This document shows positions 9,549 to 16,829 of a stretch of 64,000 bases of DNA, piece after piece. A program made the translations under genes and the position numbers. The DNA comes from Paenibacillus sp. FSL R7-0204 (GTDB lineage Bacteria; Bacillota; Bacilli; Paenibacillales; Paenibacillaceae), in NCBI RefSeq assembly GCF_038002225.1, contig NZ_JBBOCA010000001.1, forward strand, positions 6,696,001 through 6,760,000, read 5' to 3'. Numbering within the stretch: the first letter of the stretch is position 1; the number at the start of each line of letters is the position of its first letter. The notes under the pieces are model-generated. The model ran no database searches and was not told where the DNA came from. It worked only from the letters and a program-made list of their open reading frames with translations.

Positions 9549-11151
9549 AGTTGTCCTTGTGGAGGACGAGATTCCGGCAAGAACGGTCTTCCGGCATTTC
9601 ATTGAAGAGCGCGCTGACCTGTTCACCCTTGTCGGCGAAGCTGAGGATGGCCGGGACGGGCTGGAGCTGTTCCTGAAGCATAAGCCGGAGCTGATTGTTA
9701 CCGATATTACAATGCCGGGCATGAACGGGCTGGAGATGCTGCGCGAGATTGAACGGAGCGGGGTCCGTGCGCCGCAGATCATTATCCTGACCTGCCATCA
9801 GGACTTCCACTATGCCCAGCAGGCCATTCATCTGAAGGCAGCCTCCTATCTGATTAAGGATGACTGTCTCTCTGATCCGGGCCTGTTGACCCGGACGATG
9901 GAGGAGCTGGCGGTTCTGGCGGATTCACGCGTCGAGACCAGGGACAATTATCTGCAATTGGAGCAGCAGGTTCGCCTGAGCGAAGTGGAGATCGAGCAGA
10001 GCCTGTTCCTGGAAATGCTGCGCAGCCCGGCGGCGGAAGCCAAGTGGCTGCGCAGTCTTGCGGACTCGCAGCTTCCGCTTCACGGCCAGGGCTTCATGAC
10101 CCTGCTGGTGGAGCTGGACCGCAACTCCCTGCGCTTCCCGATCGACCAGCTGGAGGAGCTGAAGCTATGGCAGTTCGCCGGGGTGAACGTGCTGAAGGAG
10201 CTGCTCGGCAGCATAGGCCCTCATAAGGTTATTGCCTTAGACAAAGGGCGATTCCTAGCTCTGTATACTGACAGCTTGAAGACGGAGAGACCCCGCTTCC
10301 TGGAGCAGGTGCTGGAGTCCCTGGCCGCGAATCTCCGGATGAGCTGCATCGCCCTGCTGTGCAGCTTCGACCAGGGGCTGGAGGACCGGCCGGAGGCGTT
10401 GAAGCGGCTGGCCTCGGCCCCGTATCCGTTCTTTTACCGCTGCAATGAGCTTATCGGTATCGGGGAGTGGGGGCAGCTCTCCAGCTTCCAGCGGATTCCC
10501 GAGCCGCAGAGCCGCTTCTGGAGCAAGGTGCTGAAGAAAGCGCTGCTGGAGCCGCATCTCAGCACGGCGGCTCTGGAGCAGGAGCGCCAGTCCCTGCACC
10601 GTCAGGCCATGGAGCAAGCCTGGGACCCGGAGCAGATCAAGTCCCTGTACCTGAGAGTCTTCCTGGATATGAGCCATAACGTAATTGGGGCGGAAGGCGG
10701 GGCGGACCTCGAAGCGGAGCTGCGTGTACAAATCGAGCTCTGCCAGACGTTCAACTCCGTACATGAGATCACCTGCGATTATTTCCGCAAGCTTCAGCAG
10801 CTTCAGGAGGGCGGCCGCAAGATCGATGCCTCCATCACACGTATCATTCAACAGATGCGCGAAGATCTCAGCTATCCCTACAAGCTGGAGGAGCTGGCGG
10901 CTTCGATCAATTACAGCGTGCCCTACTTCAGCTCCATGTTCAAGAAGGCCGTCGGTGAGAGCTTTGTCCAATACCTGACCCGCCTGCGGATCGAACAGGC
11001 CAAGCTGCTGCTGCTCACCACCGACCACAAGACCTTCGAAATCTCCGAATCCATCGGGTTCGAGAATTACCGGTCCTTCAACCGGATCTTCAAGAAGGAG
11101 ACCGGCGTCTCCCCCTCCGATTACCGCCGGCAGGGGACACAAAGTATATAG
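9535..11151 (+). CDS. YesN-type response regulator with AraC DNA-binding domain
   Basis: Cytoplasmic activator. 538 residues: an N-terminal receiver domain (LVEDE, acceptor Asp near 56 in VTDITMPGMNG, then ILTCHQDFHYA), a long central region rich in acidic helices, and a C-terminal double helix-turn-helix of the AraC family (about 435-535: LEELAASINYSVPYFSSMFK and IGFENYRSFNRIFKKETGVS). An AAGGAGG ribosome site lies inside the end of the kinase gene, so the two are translationally linked. Likely target: the divergent transporter/lyase operon. Confidence 0.93.
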   Translation: MNHYRVVLVEDEIPARTVFRHFIEERADLFTLVGEAEDGRDGLELFLKHKPELIVTDITMPGMNGLEMLREIERSGVRAPQIIILTCHQDFHYAQQAIHLKAASYLIKDDCLSDPGLLTRTMEELAVLADSRVETRDNYLQLEQQVRLSEVEIEQSLFLEMLRSPAAEAKWLRSLADSQLPLHGQGFMTLLVELDRNSLRFPIDQLEELKLWQFAGVNVLKELLGSIGPHKVIALDKGRFLALYTDSLKTERPRFLEQVLESLAANLRMSCIALLCSFDQGLEDRPEALKRLASAPYPFFYRCNELIGIGEWGQLSSFQRIPEPQSRFWSKVLKKALLEPHLSTAALEQERQSLHRQAMEQAWDPEQIKSLYLRVFLDMSHNVIGAEGGADLEAELRVQIELCQTFNSVHEITCDYFRKLQQLQEGGRKIDASITRIIQQMREDLSYPYKLEELAASINYSVPYFSSMFKKAVGESFVQYLTRLRIEQAKLLLLTTDHKTFEISESIGFENYRSFNRIFKKETGVSPSDYRRQGTQSI

Positions 11152-11193
11152 ATACAGGAACTAAACCGCGAGAACAGCATGGATACTCTTCAG

Positions 11194-11312
11194 CCGATTG
11201 TGGTCGGTTTTTCGATTACATTTGCTCCACGCGCCCGCGCAACGCCGAATGTGGTCGGTTTTTCGATTACATTTTGCCTACGCGCCTGCGCAACGCCGAA
11301 TGTGGTCGGTTT
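11194..11312. repeat. 51-bp-period tandem repeat, locus A (2.3 units)
   Basis: Units begin at 11194, 11245 and 11296, exactly 51 bp apart. The first two are complete; the third stops after the CGGTTT core. Each contains AATGT..TCG-TTTTT-CGA..ACATT, a weak hairpin. It lies in the convergent gap between the yesN-like gene and modB. The 17-residue repeating peptide that can be read through it has no ribosome binding site and is not taken as a gene. Confidence 0.85.
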
Positions 11313-11315
11313 ACC

Positions 11316-11362
11316 GCAAAAAGCCCCCGCCTTCACCGGAAATTCCGGTGAGGACGGGGGCT
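11316..11362 (-). terminator. Rho-independent terminator of modAB
   Basis: Long GC-rich stem (11322-11341 with 11343-11362, two imperfect positions), followed on the minus strand by TTTTT. It lies 20 bp beyond the modB stop. Confidence 0.8.
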
Positions 11363-11382
11363 GCCCTTGTTAACCTAAGCCG

Positions 11383-12045
11383 TCAAGTGCGGCGGTTCAC
11401 AAACATCAACATGAGTGCGGAGATGATAATGATCGAGCCGACCCACATCCAAGCCAGCGTCATATTGCCTCCGTCCACTGCTACATAGATCGCAGTAGGC
11501 ACGGTCTGGGTGCGGCCCGGAATATTGCCCGCCACCATAATCGTTGCTCCGAACTCGCCCAGTCCGCGGGCGAAGCCGAGGACATATCCGGCGGCCAGCG
11601 AACGGCCGGCCAGCGGGAGGGTGACATAACGCAGCACCTGAAGCTCGCTGGCTCCCTGCGCACGCGCAGCATCCTCAAGGTCCTTCTCTACCCCCTCGAA
11701 GCCTGCCTTGACCGTGCGGTATACCAGCGGAAAAGCTACTACCACTGCGGCAATTACCGCTGCCCCCCAGGTGAACAGAATCGTCTGCTCTGTGAACTGT
11801 TCATACAGCCTGCCGATCCAGCTCCGCCGTCCGAGGACCACCAGCAGGACGAAGCCGACCACAGTCGGCGGCAGCACCAGCGGCAGCAGCAGGACCGTTT
11901 CGACCAGGCTGTGTCCGAAGAACCGGCGTCCCGCCATCTTCCGGGCAGCCAGTGTGGCCAGTAGGAACACGATCACACTGGTTAATACCGCAATCTTGAT
12001 GGACAGCCAGACTGGGGCGAAAAAGTCGGTCCAATTGATCTCCAT
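11383..12045 (-). CDS. modB: Molybdate ABC transporter permease ModB
   Basis: Membrane subunit for molybdate import. 220 residues with five to six hydrophobic segments, the LVLPPTVVGFVLL segment and the ATPase-contact loop EDAARAQGAS near residue 127, plus GEFGATIMVAGNIPG, all typical of ModB. It directly follows modA in the same direction. No modC ATPase gene follows; a hairpin terminator comes straight after, so the ATPase must come from elsewhere in the genome. Confidence 0.93.
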   Translation of the reverse strand: MEINWTDFFAPVWLSIKIAVLTSVIVFLLATLAARKMAGRRFFGHSLVETVLLLPLVLPPTVVGFVLLVVLGRRSWIGRLYEQFTEQTILFTWGAAVIAAVVVAFPLVYRTVKAGFEGVEKDLEDAARAQGASELQVLRYVTLPLAGRSLAAGYVLGFARGLGEFGATIMVAGNIPGRTQTVPTAIYVAVDGGNMTLAWMWVGSIIIISALMLMFVNRRT

Positions 12046-12076
12046 CTCTCTTTCACCCCATCGATTTGATCGTTAT

Positions 12077-12859
12077 TTATTGAGCCAATTGAAAGCCGTA
12101 GCCGGTGAAGACGGAGCTGGCAGCAGTTGTCTGTACATAGCTGTAGAACGCTTCGGCCTCGGCCTGATGCTTCGAATCCTTAACAATGCCCACCGGATAG
12201 TTAATCGCCTTGTGTACATGGCCGCCCACCGTCAGGGCGATCTTCACCTTCTTCGAGGTTAACGCATCCGTCTTGTAGACGAACCCGGCATCTGCATTGC
12301 CTGTCTCCACATAAGACAGCACCTGGCGGACATCCTTAGCGAAGACCAGCTTGCTTTGCAGCGTATCCCATACCTTCTTCGCGGTCAAGGACTGCTGAGC
12401 GTATTGTCCGGCTGGTACCGATTCCGGCTGGCCTACGGCTACCTTTTTGAAGGCTGGAGCGGTAAGGTCAGTAATGGTTGTAAGCTTCGTATTCGAATCG
12501 GAAGGCACAACGACGACCAACTGATTCTTCAGCAGCGCCTTGTGGTCTGCAATCAGCCCTTGATCCACCAGCGCGTTCATCTGCTTATCGCCTGCCGAGA
12601 AGAACAAGTCGGCCGGTGCCCCCTGCTCAATCTGCTTCTGTAGCGTACCTGAGGCGCCATAATTGAACACCAGCTTAATCTCAGGATGCTGCTTCTCATA
12701 CTGCACCGCGATCTTGTCCAGACTATCCTGCAGACTCGCTGCTGCGGAGACAATAAGCTCCGTCTTCTTCACTGCCGCCTCAACATCTCCTGCTGAACCC
12801 GCCGACACGCCCGCCACCATAAGCAGCACCAATAATCCCGCTAACCACTTTCTCAGCAC
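12077..12859 (-). CDS. modA: Molybdate-binding protein ModA
   Basis: Extracytoplasmic molybdate/tungstate receptor of the ModAB system. Start set at the GTG at 12859 because GGGAGG stands 8 nt upstream; an earlier ATG at 12898 has no such site. About 260 residues with a hydrophobic signal peptide and no clear lipobox cysteine. Family motifs: VSAAASLQDSLDKIA (ligand serine), NYGASGTLQKQIEQGAPADL and ETGNADAGFVYKTDA. The role follows from these motifs and the modB neighbour. Confidence 0.93.
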   Translation of the reverse strand: MLRKWLAGLLVLLMVAGVSAGSAGDVEAAVKKTELIVSAAASLQDSLDKIAVQYEKQHPEIKLVFNYGASGTLQKQIEQGAPADLFFSAGDKQMNALVDQGLIADHKALLKNQLVVVVPSDSNTKLTTITDLTAPAFKKVAVGQPESVPAGQYAQQSLTAKKVWDTLQSKLVFAKDVRQVLSYVETGNADAGFVYKTDALTSKKVKIALTVGGHVHKAINYPVGIVKDSKHQAEAEAFYSYVQTTAASSVFTGYGFQLAQ

Positions 12860-13000
12860 ACTCCATACCTCCCAATTACTATTCTTTATTTTGATCATAT
12901 TCTAGCAACTTAAATCGAATTATACAATGCATTTGATTATGTTTGTATATGTTTAGTTATATTTAGTATTGAAATCAGGGATAACCCTAGTGCGCACGCT

Positions 13001-13032
13001 AAAAAACCCCGCCCTATGTATAGGGAAGAGGC
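13001..13032 (-). terminator. Probable terminator of the ECF sigma factor operon
   Basis: Short CCCTA/TAGGG stem with a 4-nt loop, followed on the minus strand by CGGGG and TTTTTT. It lies about 45 bp beyond the lipoprotein stop. The stem is short, hence moderate confidence. Confidence 0.5.
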
Positions 13033-13074
13033 CTGTTCTAGAGCTATTCGCAATAATCTTCTCACAAGTTCCTG

Positions 13075-13455
13075 TTATTCGACCTTGAAGGCAACCTTGA
13101 AGCTTCCCTTGGTATCTTCACCCTTGATTTCAATCCGGTATTTCCCGTCCTTATCGGCTTTCACCTTTTCAGTACCGGTTTCATTGGTTCCCAGTTCAGT
13201 AAGCACCTGATTATCCGGTCCGTATAACTTCATGGACAGCCGGCCCTCTTCCACCTTGGATTTATAATCGATGCTGATCGTTTCGCCGCTTTTCATACTC
13301 AGCTTCTTCTCCTCTTTACCCGTAAAAAACTTGTAGGAGCCGCTTATTTTACTCTTCGTGCTGGACCCGACATACATTATTTTCTTATCGCAGGAAGTTA
13401 GCAGCACCGACGCCATGATGATTAAGATCCCCAGTGTCTTCCATTTTTTGTTCAT
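13075..13455 (-). CDS. Small lipoprotein of unknown function
   Basis: Not assigned to a family. 126 residues with a lipoprotein signal (lipobox LLTSC, Cys22), so it is likely anchored on the outer face of the membrane. The mature part is Lys/Glu-rich, mainly beta-strand in character (KISGSYKFFTGKEEKKLS, DGKYRIEIKGEDTKGSFKV), reminiscent of small beta-sandwich domains. It is the last gene of the ECF sigma operon and may be a product or modulator of that envelope-stress type system; this is inference from position. Confidence 0.75.
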   Translation of the reverse strand: MNKKWKTLGILIIMASVLLTSCDKKIMYVGSSTKSKISGSYKFFTGKEEKKLSMKSGETISIDYKSKVEEGRLSMKLYGPDNQVLTELGTNETGTEKVKADKDGKYRIEIKGEDTKGSFKVAFKVE

Positions 13456-13474
13456 GTTCTTAACACTCCCCTGT

Positions 13475-13852
13475 TTAGATTAGATGGCCGCAGTGCGGAC
13501 AACGGATATCCTGATTGCCTGCATCAGATGCAGCGTGAATGTGATGCTGTTTTCTCGCCAGAAGATACAGGATCAGACCGATGAAGTTCGGAATATAGAT
13601 GACCGCAGTCATCCACAGCCAGGCATTCATCCGGCGCCGCGAGGCATCCTTGTAAATGAATACCGCAATTAGCACATTGAGGCTCAGGAACAGCAGGGCC
13701 AGCAGACTTATCACAATAAGCCAGGTCAGATTCTCCTCTACAAATTCGCCCATATACGGACCTATGCTGTATCCTAGCGCAATACAGCTGGCCAGAACGA
13801 TTGCGGTCATCCCCCCAAAAACGAACTTCTCAACGGTGAAGTGAACTTTCAT
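13475..13852 (-). CDS. Small membrane protein with a C-terminal CPHCGH motif
   Basis: Unknown function. Start set at the ATG at 13852 (MKVHFTVEKF), preceded by GGGGGAGG; this start lies inside the last codons of the upstream gene. About 125 residues: three hydrophobic segments (about 10-30, 40-62 and 75-95), then a short polar tail ending in CPHCGHLI. The middle (FIYKDASRRRMNAWLW, IPNFIGLILYLLARK) resembles the PLD-nuclease N-terminal/zinc-ribbon membrane proteins often found near ECF sigma factors. Only one Cys pair remains, so a complete zinc ribbon would need a partner. Confidence 0.75.
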   Translation of the reverse strand: MKVHFTVEKFVFGGMTAIVLASCIALGYSIGPYMGEFVEENLTWLIVISLLALLFLSLNVLIAVFIYKDASRRRMNAWLWMTAVIYIPNFIGLILYLLARKQHHIHAASDAGNQDIRCPHCGHLI

Positions 13853-14150
13853 GAGATCCTCCCCCGCTTCCCATAGTACGGTACAATAGTAACGTTCCGG
13901 CAATCATTGGGGACAGGATGAACAGCAGCCCCATGCTGATCTTCCACTGCAAAACAGCCGGACCGGCCAGGAAATACAAGCCCAGCACCATGAATACCAG
14001 CCATTGCAGGGCCATTAAAATGAAAAGTACACCCATGGTCCTGCGCCCTTGTATCCGCTGAATCGTATTAGAGACAAGCTCTGGAGATGGCGTAAAAGGC
14101 AGCTTGAAATATTCCGTCAGCAGCCGGTCTTCGTCTCTGGGCTCCTTCAT
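13830..14150 (-). CDS. Putative anti-sigma factor, two-helix membrane protein
   Basis: 106 residues: a soluble N-terminus of about 35 residues (RLLTEYFKLPFTPSPELVSNTIQRIQGRR) followed by two transmembrane helices. It starts immediately after the TAA of the ECF sigma gene (AGGAGATGAACTAA then ATG), so the two are translationally coupled. That arrangement, together with a short cytoplasmic domain tethered to the membrane, fits an anti-sigma factor, but no zinc-binding HxxxCxxC motif is present, so the assignment rests on position. Confidence 0.65.
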   Translation of the reverse strand: MKEPRDEDRLLTEYFKLPFTPSPELVSNTIQRIQGRRTMGVLFILMALQWLVFMVLGLYFLAGPAVLQWKISMGLLFILSPMIAGTLLLYRTMGSGGGSHESSLHR

Positions 14151-14705
14151 TTAGTTCATCTCCTTCATTAGCTTGTGCAGCAGCTTCTTACCATGATTCA
14201 ATCGGGATTTGACAGTTCCGAGGGGAACTCCCAGCACCTCCGCTATGCCCTCATAGCTGAACTCCTCATAGTAATACAGCACGAGAGGGGCAAGGTAACG
14301 TTTGGGCAGACTCCGCAGGCATTCCTCCAGGAACCGGTGCTCCTCATGCCGCAGCAGATCCTCTTCTGCCAGTGGAGCCGGGTCTCTAATATGAATAAAC
14401 TCCGAATCCGAGGACAACCAGGTCCAAAGGGCATACATGCTTTTCCACTTCCGGTAGTGGTCACGGTACATGTTGAATGCCACCTGGAACAGCCAAGGCT
14501 TAAAGGGACGCTCCGCATCATACTTCTCCAGCTTGCGGAGCACACGTACCCATACCTCCTGGAACAAATCCTCCGCATCCTGCCGGTTCAAGGTAAGATG
14601 GCGGCAGAACCGGTATAAATCATCCCTATACCTGACAATGAGAAGCTCAAGATGCTCTTGTTGACCGGACTTGCATCCTTCAACGAGCTGTTTGTCGGTC
14701 ATCAT
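14151..14705 (-). CDS. ECF-family RNA polymerase sigma factor
   Basis: Redirects RNA polymerase to a small regulon, often envelope related. 184 residues: region 2 at the N-terminus (YRDDLYRFCRHLTLNRQDAEDLFQEVW, conserved DAEDLFQEVW part near residue 42-52) and region 4 at the C-terminus (LPKRYLAPLVLYYYEEFSYE, then LGVPLGTVKSRLNHGKK). It is first in a four-gene unit with a putative anti-sigma factor, a small membrane protein and a lipoprotein. Autoregulation is usual for such operons but I could not confirm a matching promoter. Confidence 0.93.
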   Translation of the reverse strand: MMTDKQLVEGCKSGQQEHLELLIVRYRDDLYRFCRHLTLNRQDAEDLFQEVWVRVLRKLEKYDAERPFKPWLFQVAFNMYRDHYRKWKSMYALWTWLSSDSEFIHIRDPAPLAEEDLLRHEEHRFLEECLRSLPKRYLAPLVLYYYEEFSYEGIAEVLGVPLGTVKSRLNHGKKLLHKLMKEMN

Positions 14706-14828
14706 CTGTTCCCCGCCGCCCTTTCAACCTACATTACGAAGTGTTTTGGATATTGTTCGGAAATTCACAAAGTTATTTTGGGAAAAGTAGGGCTTCTGTT
14801 CACAGAACAGTAACCTTCCATCAAAATA

Positions 14829-14871
14829 AGGACTGTCCCAAGCAGCCATTTCATGGCTTGGGGACAGCCCT
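14829..14871 (-). terminator. Rho-independent terminator of the peptide transporter operon
   Basis: Imperfect 15-bp stem (GGGCTGTCCCCAAGC with GCTTGGGACAGTCC, minus strand), followed by TTATTTTG. It lies about 25 bp beyond the oppC-like stop codon. Confidence 0.8.
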
Positions 14872-14893
14872 TGCTAATACCTTATACTCAGAT

Positions 14894-15787
14894 TCAGTTC
14901 TTCATCCGCGGGTCCAGCACATCCCGCAGGCCGTCGCCCATCAGGTTGAAGCCGAGGACGGTCAGCATGATGGACAGGCCCGGGAAGACTACGGTCCAGG
15001 GGGCCTTCTGGATAAACTGCCGGGAATCGGAGAGCATCTTGCCCCACTCCGGGTCCGGCGGCTGGGCGCCCAGTCCAAGGAAGCCCAGGGCAGCGGCTTC
15101 AATGATGGCTGTAGCGATGCCAAGGGTGCCTTGGACAATGATCGGCGTCAGGCTGTTCGGCAGAATATGGCTGAACAGAATCCGCCCGTTTTTCATCCCG
15201 ATCGCCCTGGCCGCCGTAATGTACTCCTCGGACTTCAGGCTCAGCACCTTGGCCCGGACTAGCCGCCCATAAGTCGGAATGTTGACGATGGCAATCGCGT
15301 AGAGCGCATTCTGCAAGGAAGGCCCCAGAATAGCTACAATAGCGATGGCCAGCAGAATACTCGGAAAAGCCAGCAAAATGTCAAACAGACGGGAGATCAT
15401 CATGTCCATCCATTTGCCGTAGTATCCGGCGAGTATGCCCAGTGCGGTGCCGACAATGATCGAGCCGATTACGGAGAAAAATCCTACCCAGAGTGAAATC
15501 CGTGCCCCGTAGATCACCCGGGTGAACAGATCCCGTCCCAGATCATCCGTACCGAACCAGTGCTCCGCCGACGGCGGCTTCAGGCGGTTCACCAATTGTT
15601 GAGCCTTGAAATCATACGGGGCAATCCACGGAGCGAGCAGCGCAATCAGTACAAAGAACAGGATAATGCCAAGCCCGGCCATAGCCGTCTTGTTCTTGCG
15701 GAAGGCCTTCCACGCATCACGCCAGGGGCCGGAGGCTTGATCCGCCGGAGCCTTAAGAGGCGAAGCCTTCAGTGCTGCTTGTCCCAT
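14894..15787 (-). CDS. Peptide/nickel-type ABC transporter permease, DppC/OppC
   Basis: Second membrane subunit of a peptide importer. 297 residues with an N-terminal OppC_N segment (WRDAWKAFRKNKTAMAGL), the periplasmic-loop phrase HWFGTDDLGRDLFTRVIYGAR, and the ATPase-contact loop AARAIGMKNGRILFSHILPN near residue 190-210. It follows the DppB-like gene by 12 bp and ends the D-F-A-B-C operon just before a terminator. Confidence 0.92.
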   Translation of the reverse strand: MGQAALKASPLKAPADQASGPWRDAWKAFRKNKTAMAGLGIILFFVLIALLAPWIAPYDFKAQQLVNRLKPPSAEHWFGTDDLGRDLFTRVIYGARISLWVGFFSVIGSIIVGTALGILAGYYGKWMDMMISRLFDILLAFPSILLAIAIVAILGPSLQNALYAIAIVNIPTYGRLVRAKVLSLKSEEYITAARAIGMKNGRILFSHILPNSLTPIIVQGTLGIATAIIEAAALGFLGLGAQPPDPEWGKMLSDSRQFIQKAPWTVVFPGLSIMLTVLGFNLMGDGLRDVLDPRMKN

Positions 15788-15799
15788 AGCTGCTCCCCC

Positions 15800-16804
15800 T
15801 CACTTGTAATTGATGCGCGGATCGATAGCGGCATACAGCAGATCCACCAGCAGATTGATGACCACAAAGATAAAAGCAATAATCAGAATCCCCGTCTGAA
15901 TCACCGGATAATCCCGCGAACTGATCGCTTCAAAGATATAACGCCCTACCCCGGGCCAGGCGAAAATCGTCTCGGTCAGCACCGCCCCTCCGAGCAGCGC
16001 CCCCGTCTGCAGGCCGATTACCGTCAACACCGGAATGAGTGCATTCTTCAGCGCATGCTTATAGACCACGAAGAACTGCGACATACCCTTAGCCTTGGCT
16101 GTACGGATATAATCGGAATTCATCACCTCCAGCATACTGGAGCGGGTCATCCGGGCAATGATCGCCATCGGAATCGTACCAAGTGCAATACTAGGCAGAA
16201 TGAGATGCTTAATGACCGTCCACAGCTGGTCCCACCGCCCGGCCAGAATCGTATCCAGCAAGTACAGGTTGGTTATCGTCTCCACCGGATTGCGCTGGTC
16301 CATCCTGCCGATGGACGGCAGCCAATGGAGCTTCAGGGCGAAGAGCAGCTGCTCCATCAGCCCCAGCCAGAAGATCGGCATCGATACCCCAATGAGCGCG
16401 ATGATCATAGCCGTATAGTCGAACCAGGAATTCTGCCTCCAGGCGCTGAGGATACCGGCGTTCACTCCGACGAAGGTTGCGAACAGCATACTGGCAGCTG
16501 TCAGCTCCAGCGTAGCGGCCAGATACGGTACGATTTCCTTGGCAATCGGCGTTTTGGTGCGGATTGAAGTCCCCAGGTCCCCCTGCACCAAATCACCCAT
16601 GTAGTTAAAATATTGCTGCAGCCAGGGCTTGTCGAGGCCAAGCTGGTTACGCAGCGCCTGCTTGGATTGCTCTGTCGCCTTCTGGCCGAGAATGGTCTCG
16701 GCCGGATCCCCCGGAATCGCATGGATAATCGAGAAGACGATCAGGGTCATGCCGATCAGCACCGGGAACAGCACCATCACACGTTTTATGAGGTAAGAGT
16801 TCAA
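15800..16804 (-). CDS. Peptide/nickel-type ABC transporter permease, DppB/OppB
   Basis: First membrane subunit of the peptide importer. 334 residues, six membrane segments. Typical motifs: N-terminal YLIKRVMVLFPVLIGMTLIVF, GDPAETILG, LGTSIRTKTPI and the EAA-like loop RTAKAKGMSQFFVVYKHALK. It lies between the binding-protein gene and the DppC-like gene with short gaps. Confidence 0.92.
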   Translation of the reverse strand: MNSYLIKRVMVLFPVLIGMTLIVFSIIHAIPGDPAETILGQKATEQSKQALRNQLGLDKPWLQQYFNYMGDLVQGDLGTSIRTKTPIAKEIVPYLAATLELTAASMLFATFVGVNAGILSAWRQNSWFDYTAMIIALIGVSMPIFWLGLMEQLLFALKLHWLPSIGRMDQRNPVETITNLYLLDTILAGRWDQLWTVIKHLILPSIALGTIPMAIIARMTRSSMLEVMNSDYIRTAKAKGMSQFFVVYKHALKNALIPVLTVIGLQTGALLGGAVLTETIFAWPGVGRYIFEAISSRDYPVIQTGILIIAFIFVVINLLVDLLYAAIDPRINYK

Positions 16805-16829
16805 TTCCGTTCACCTTCCAAAGGTGTAT

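Noticed and set aside
11179-11373. Short plus-strand protein with 17-residue repeats
   Set aside because: Same repeat artefact at locus A; no ribosome binding site and it runs into a minus-strand terminator.
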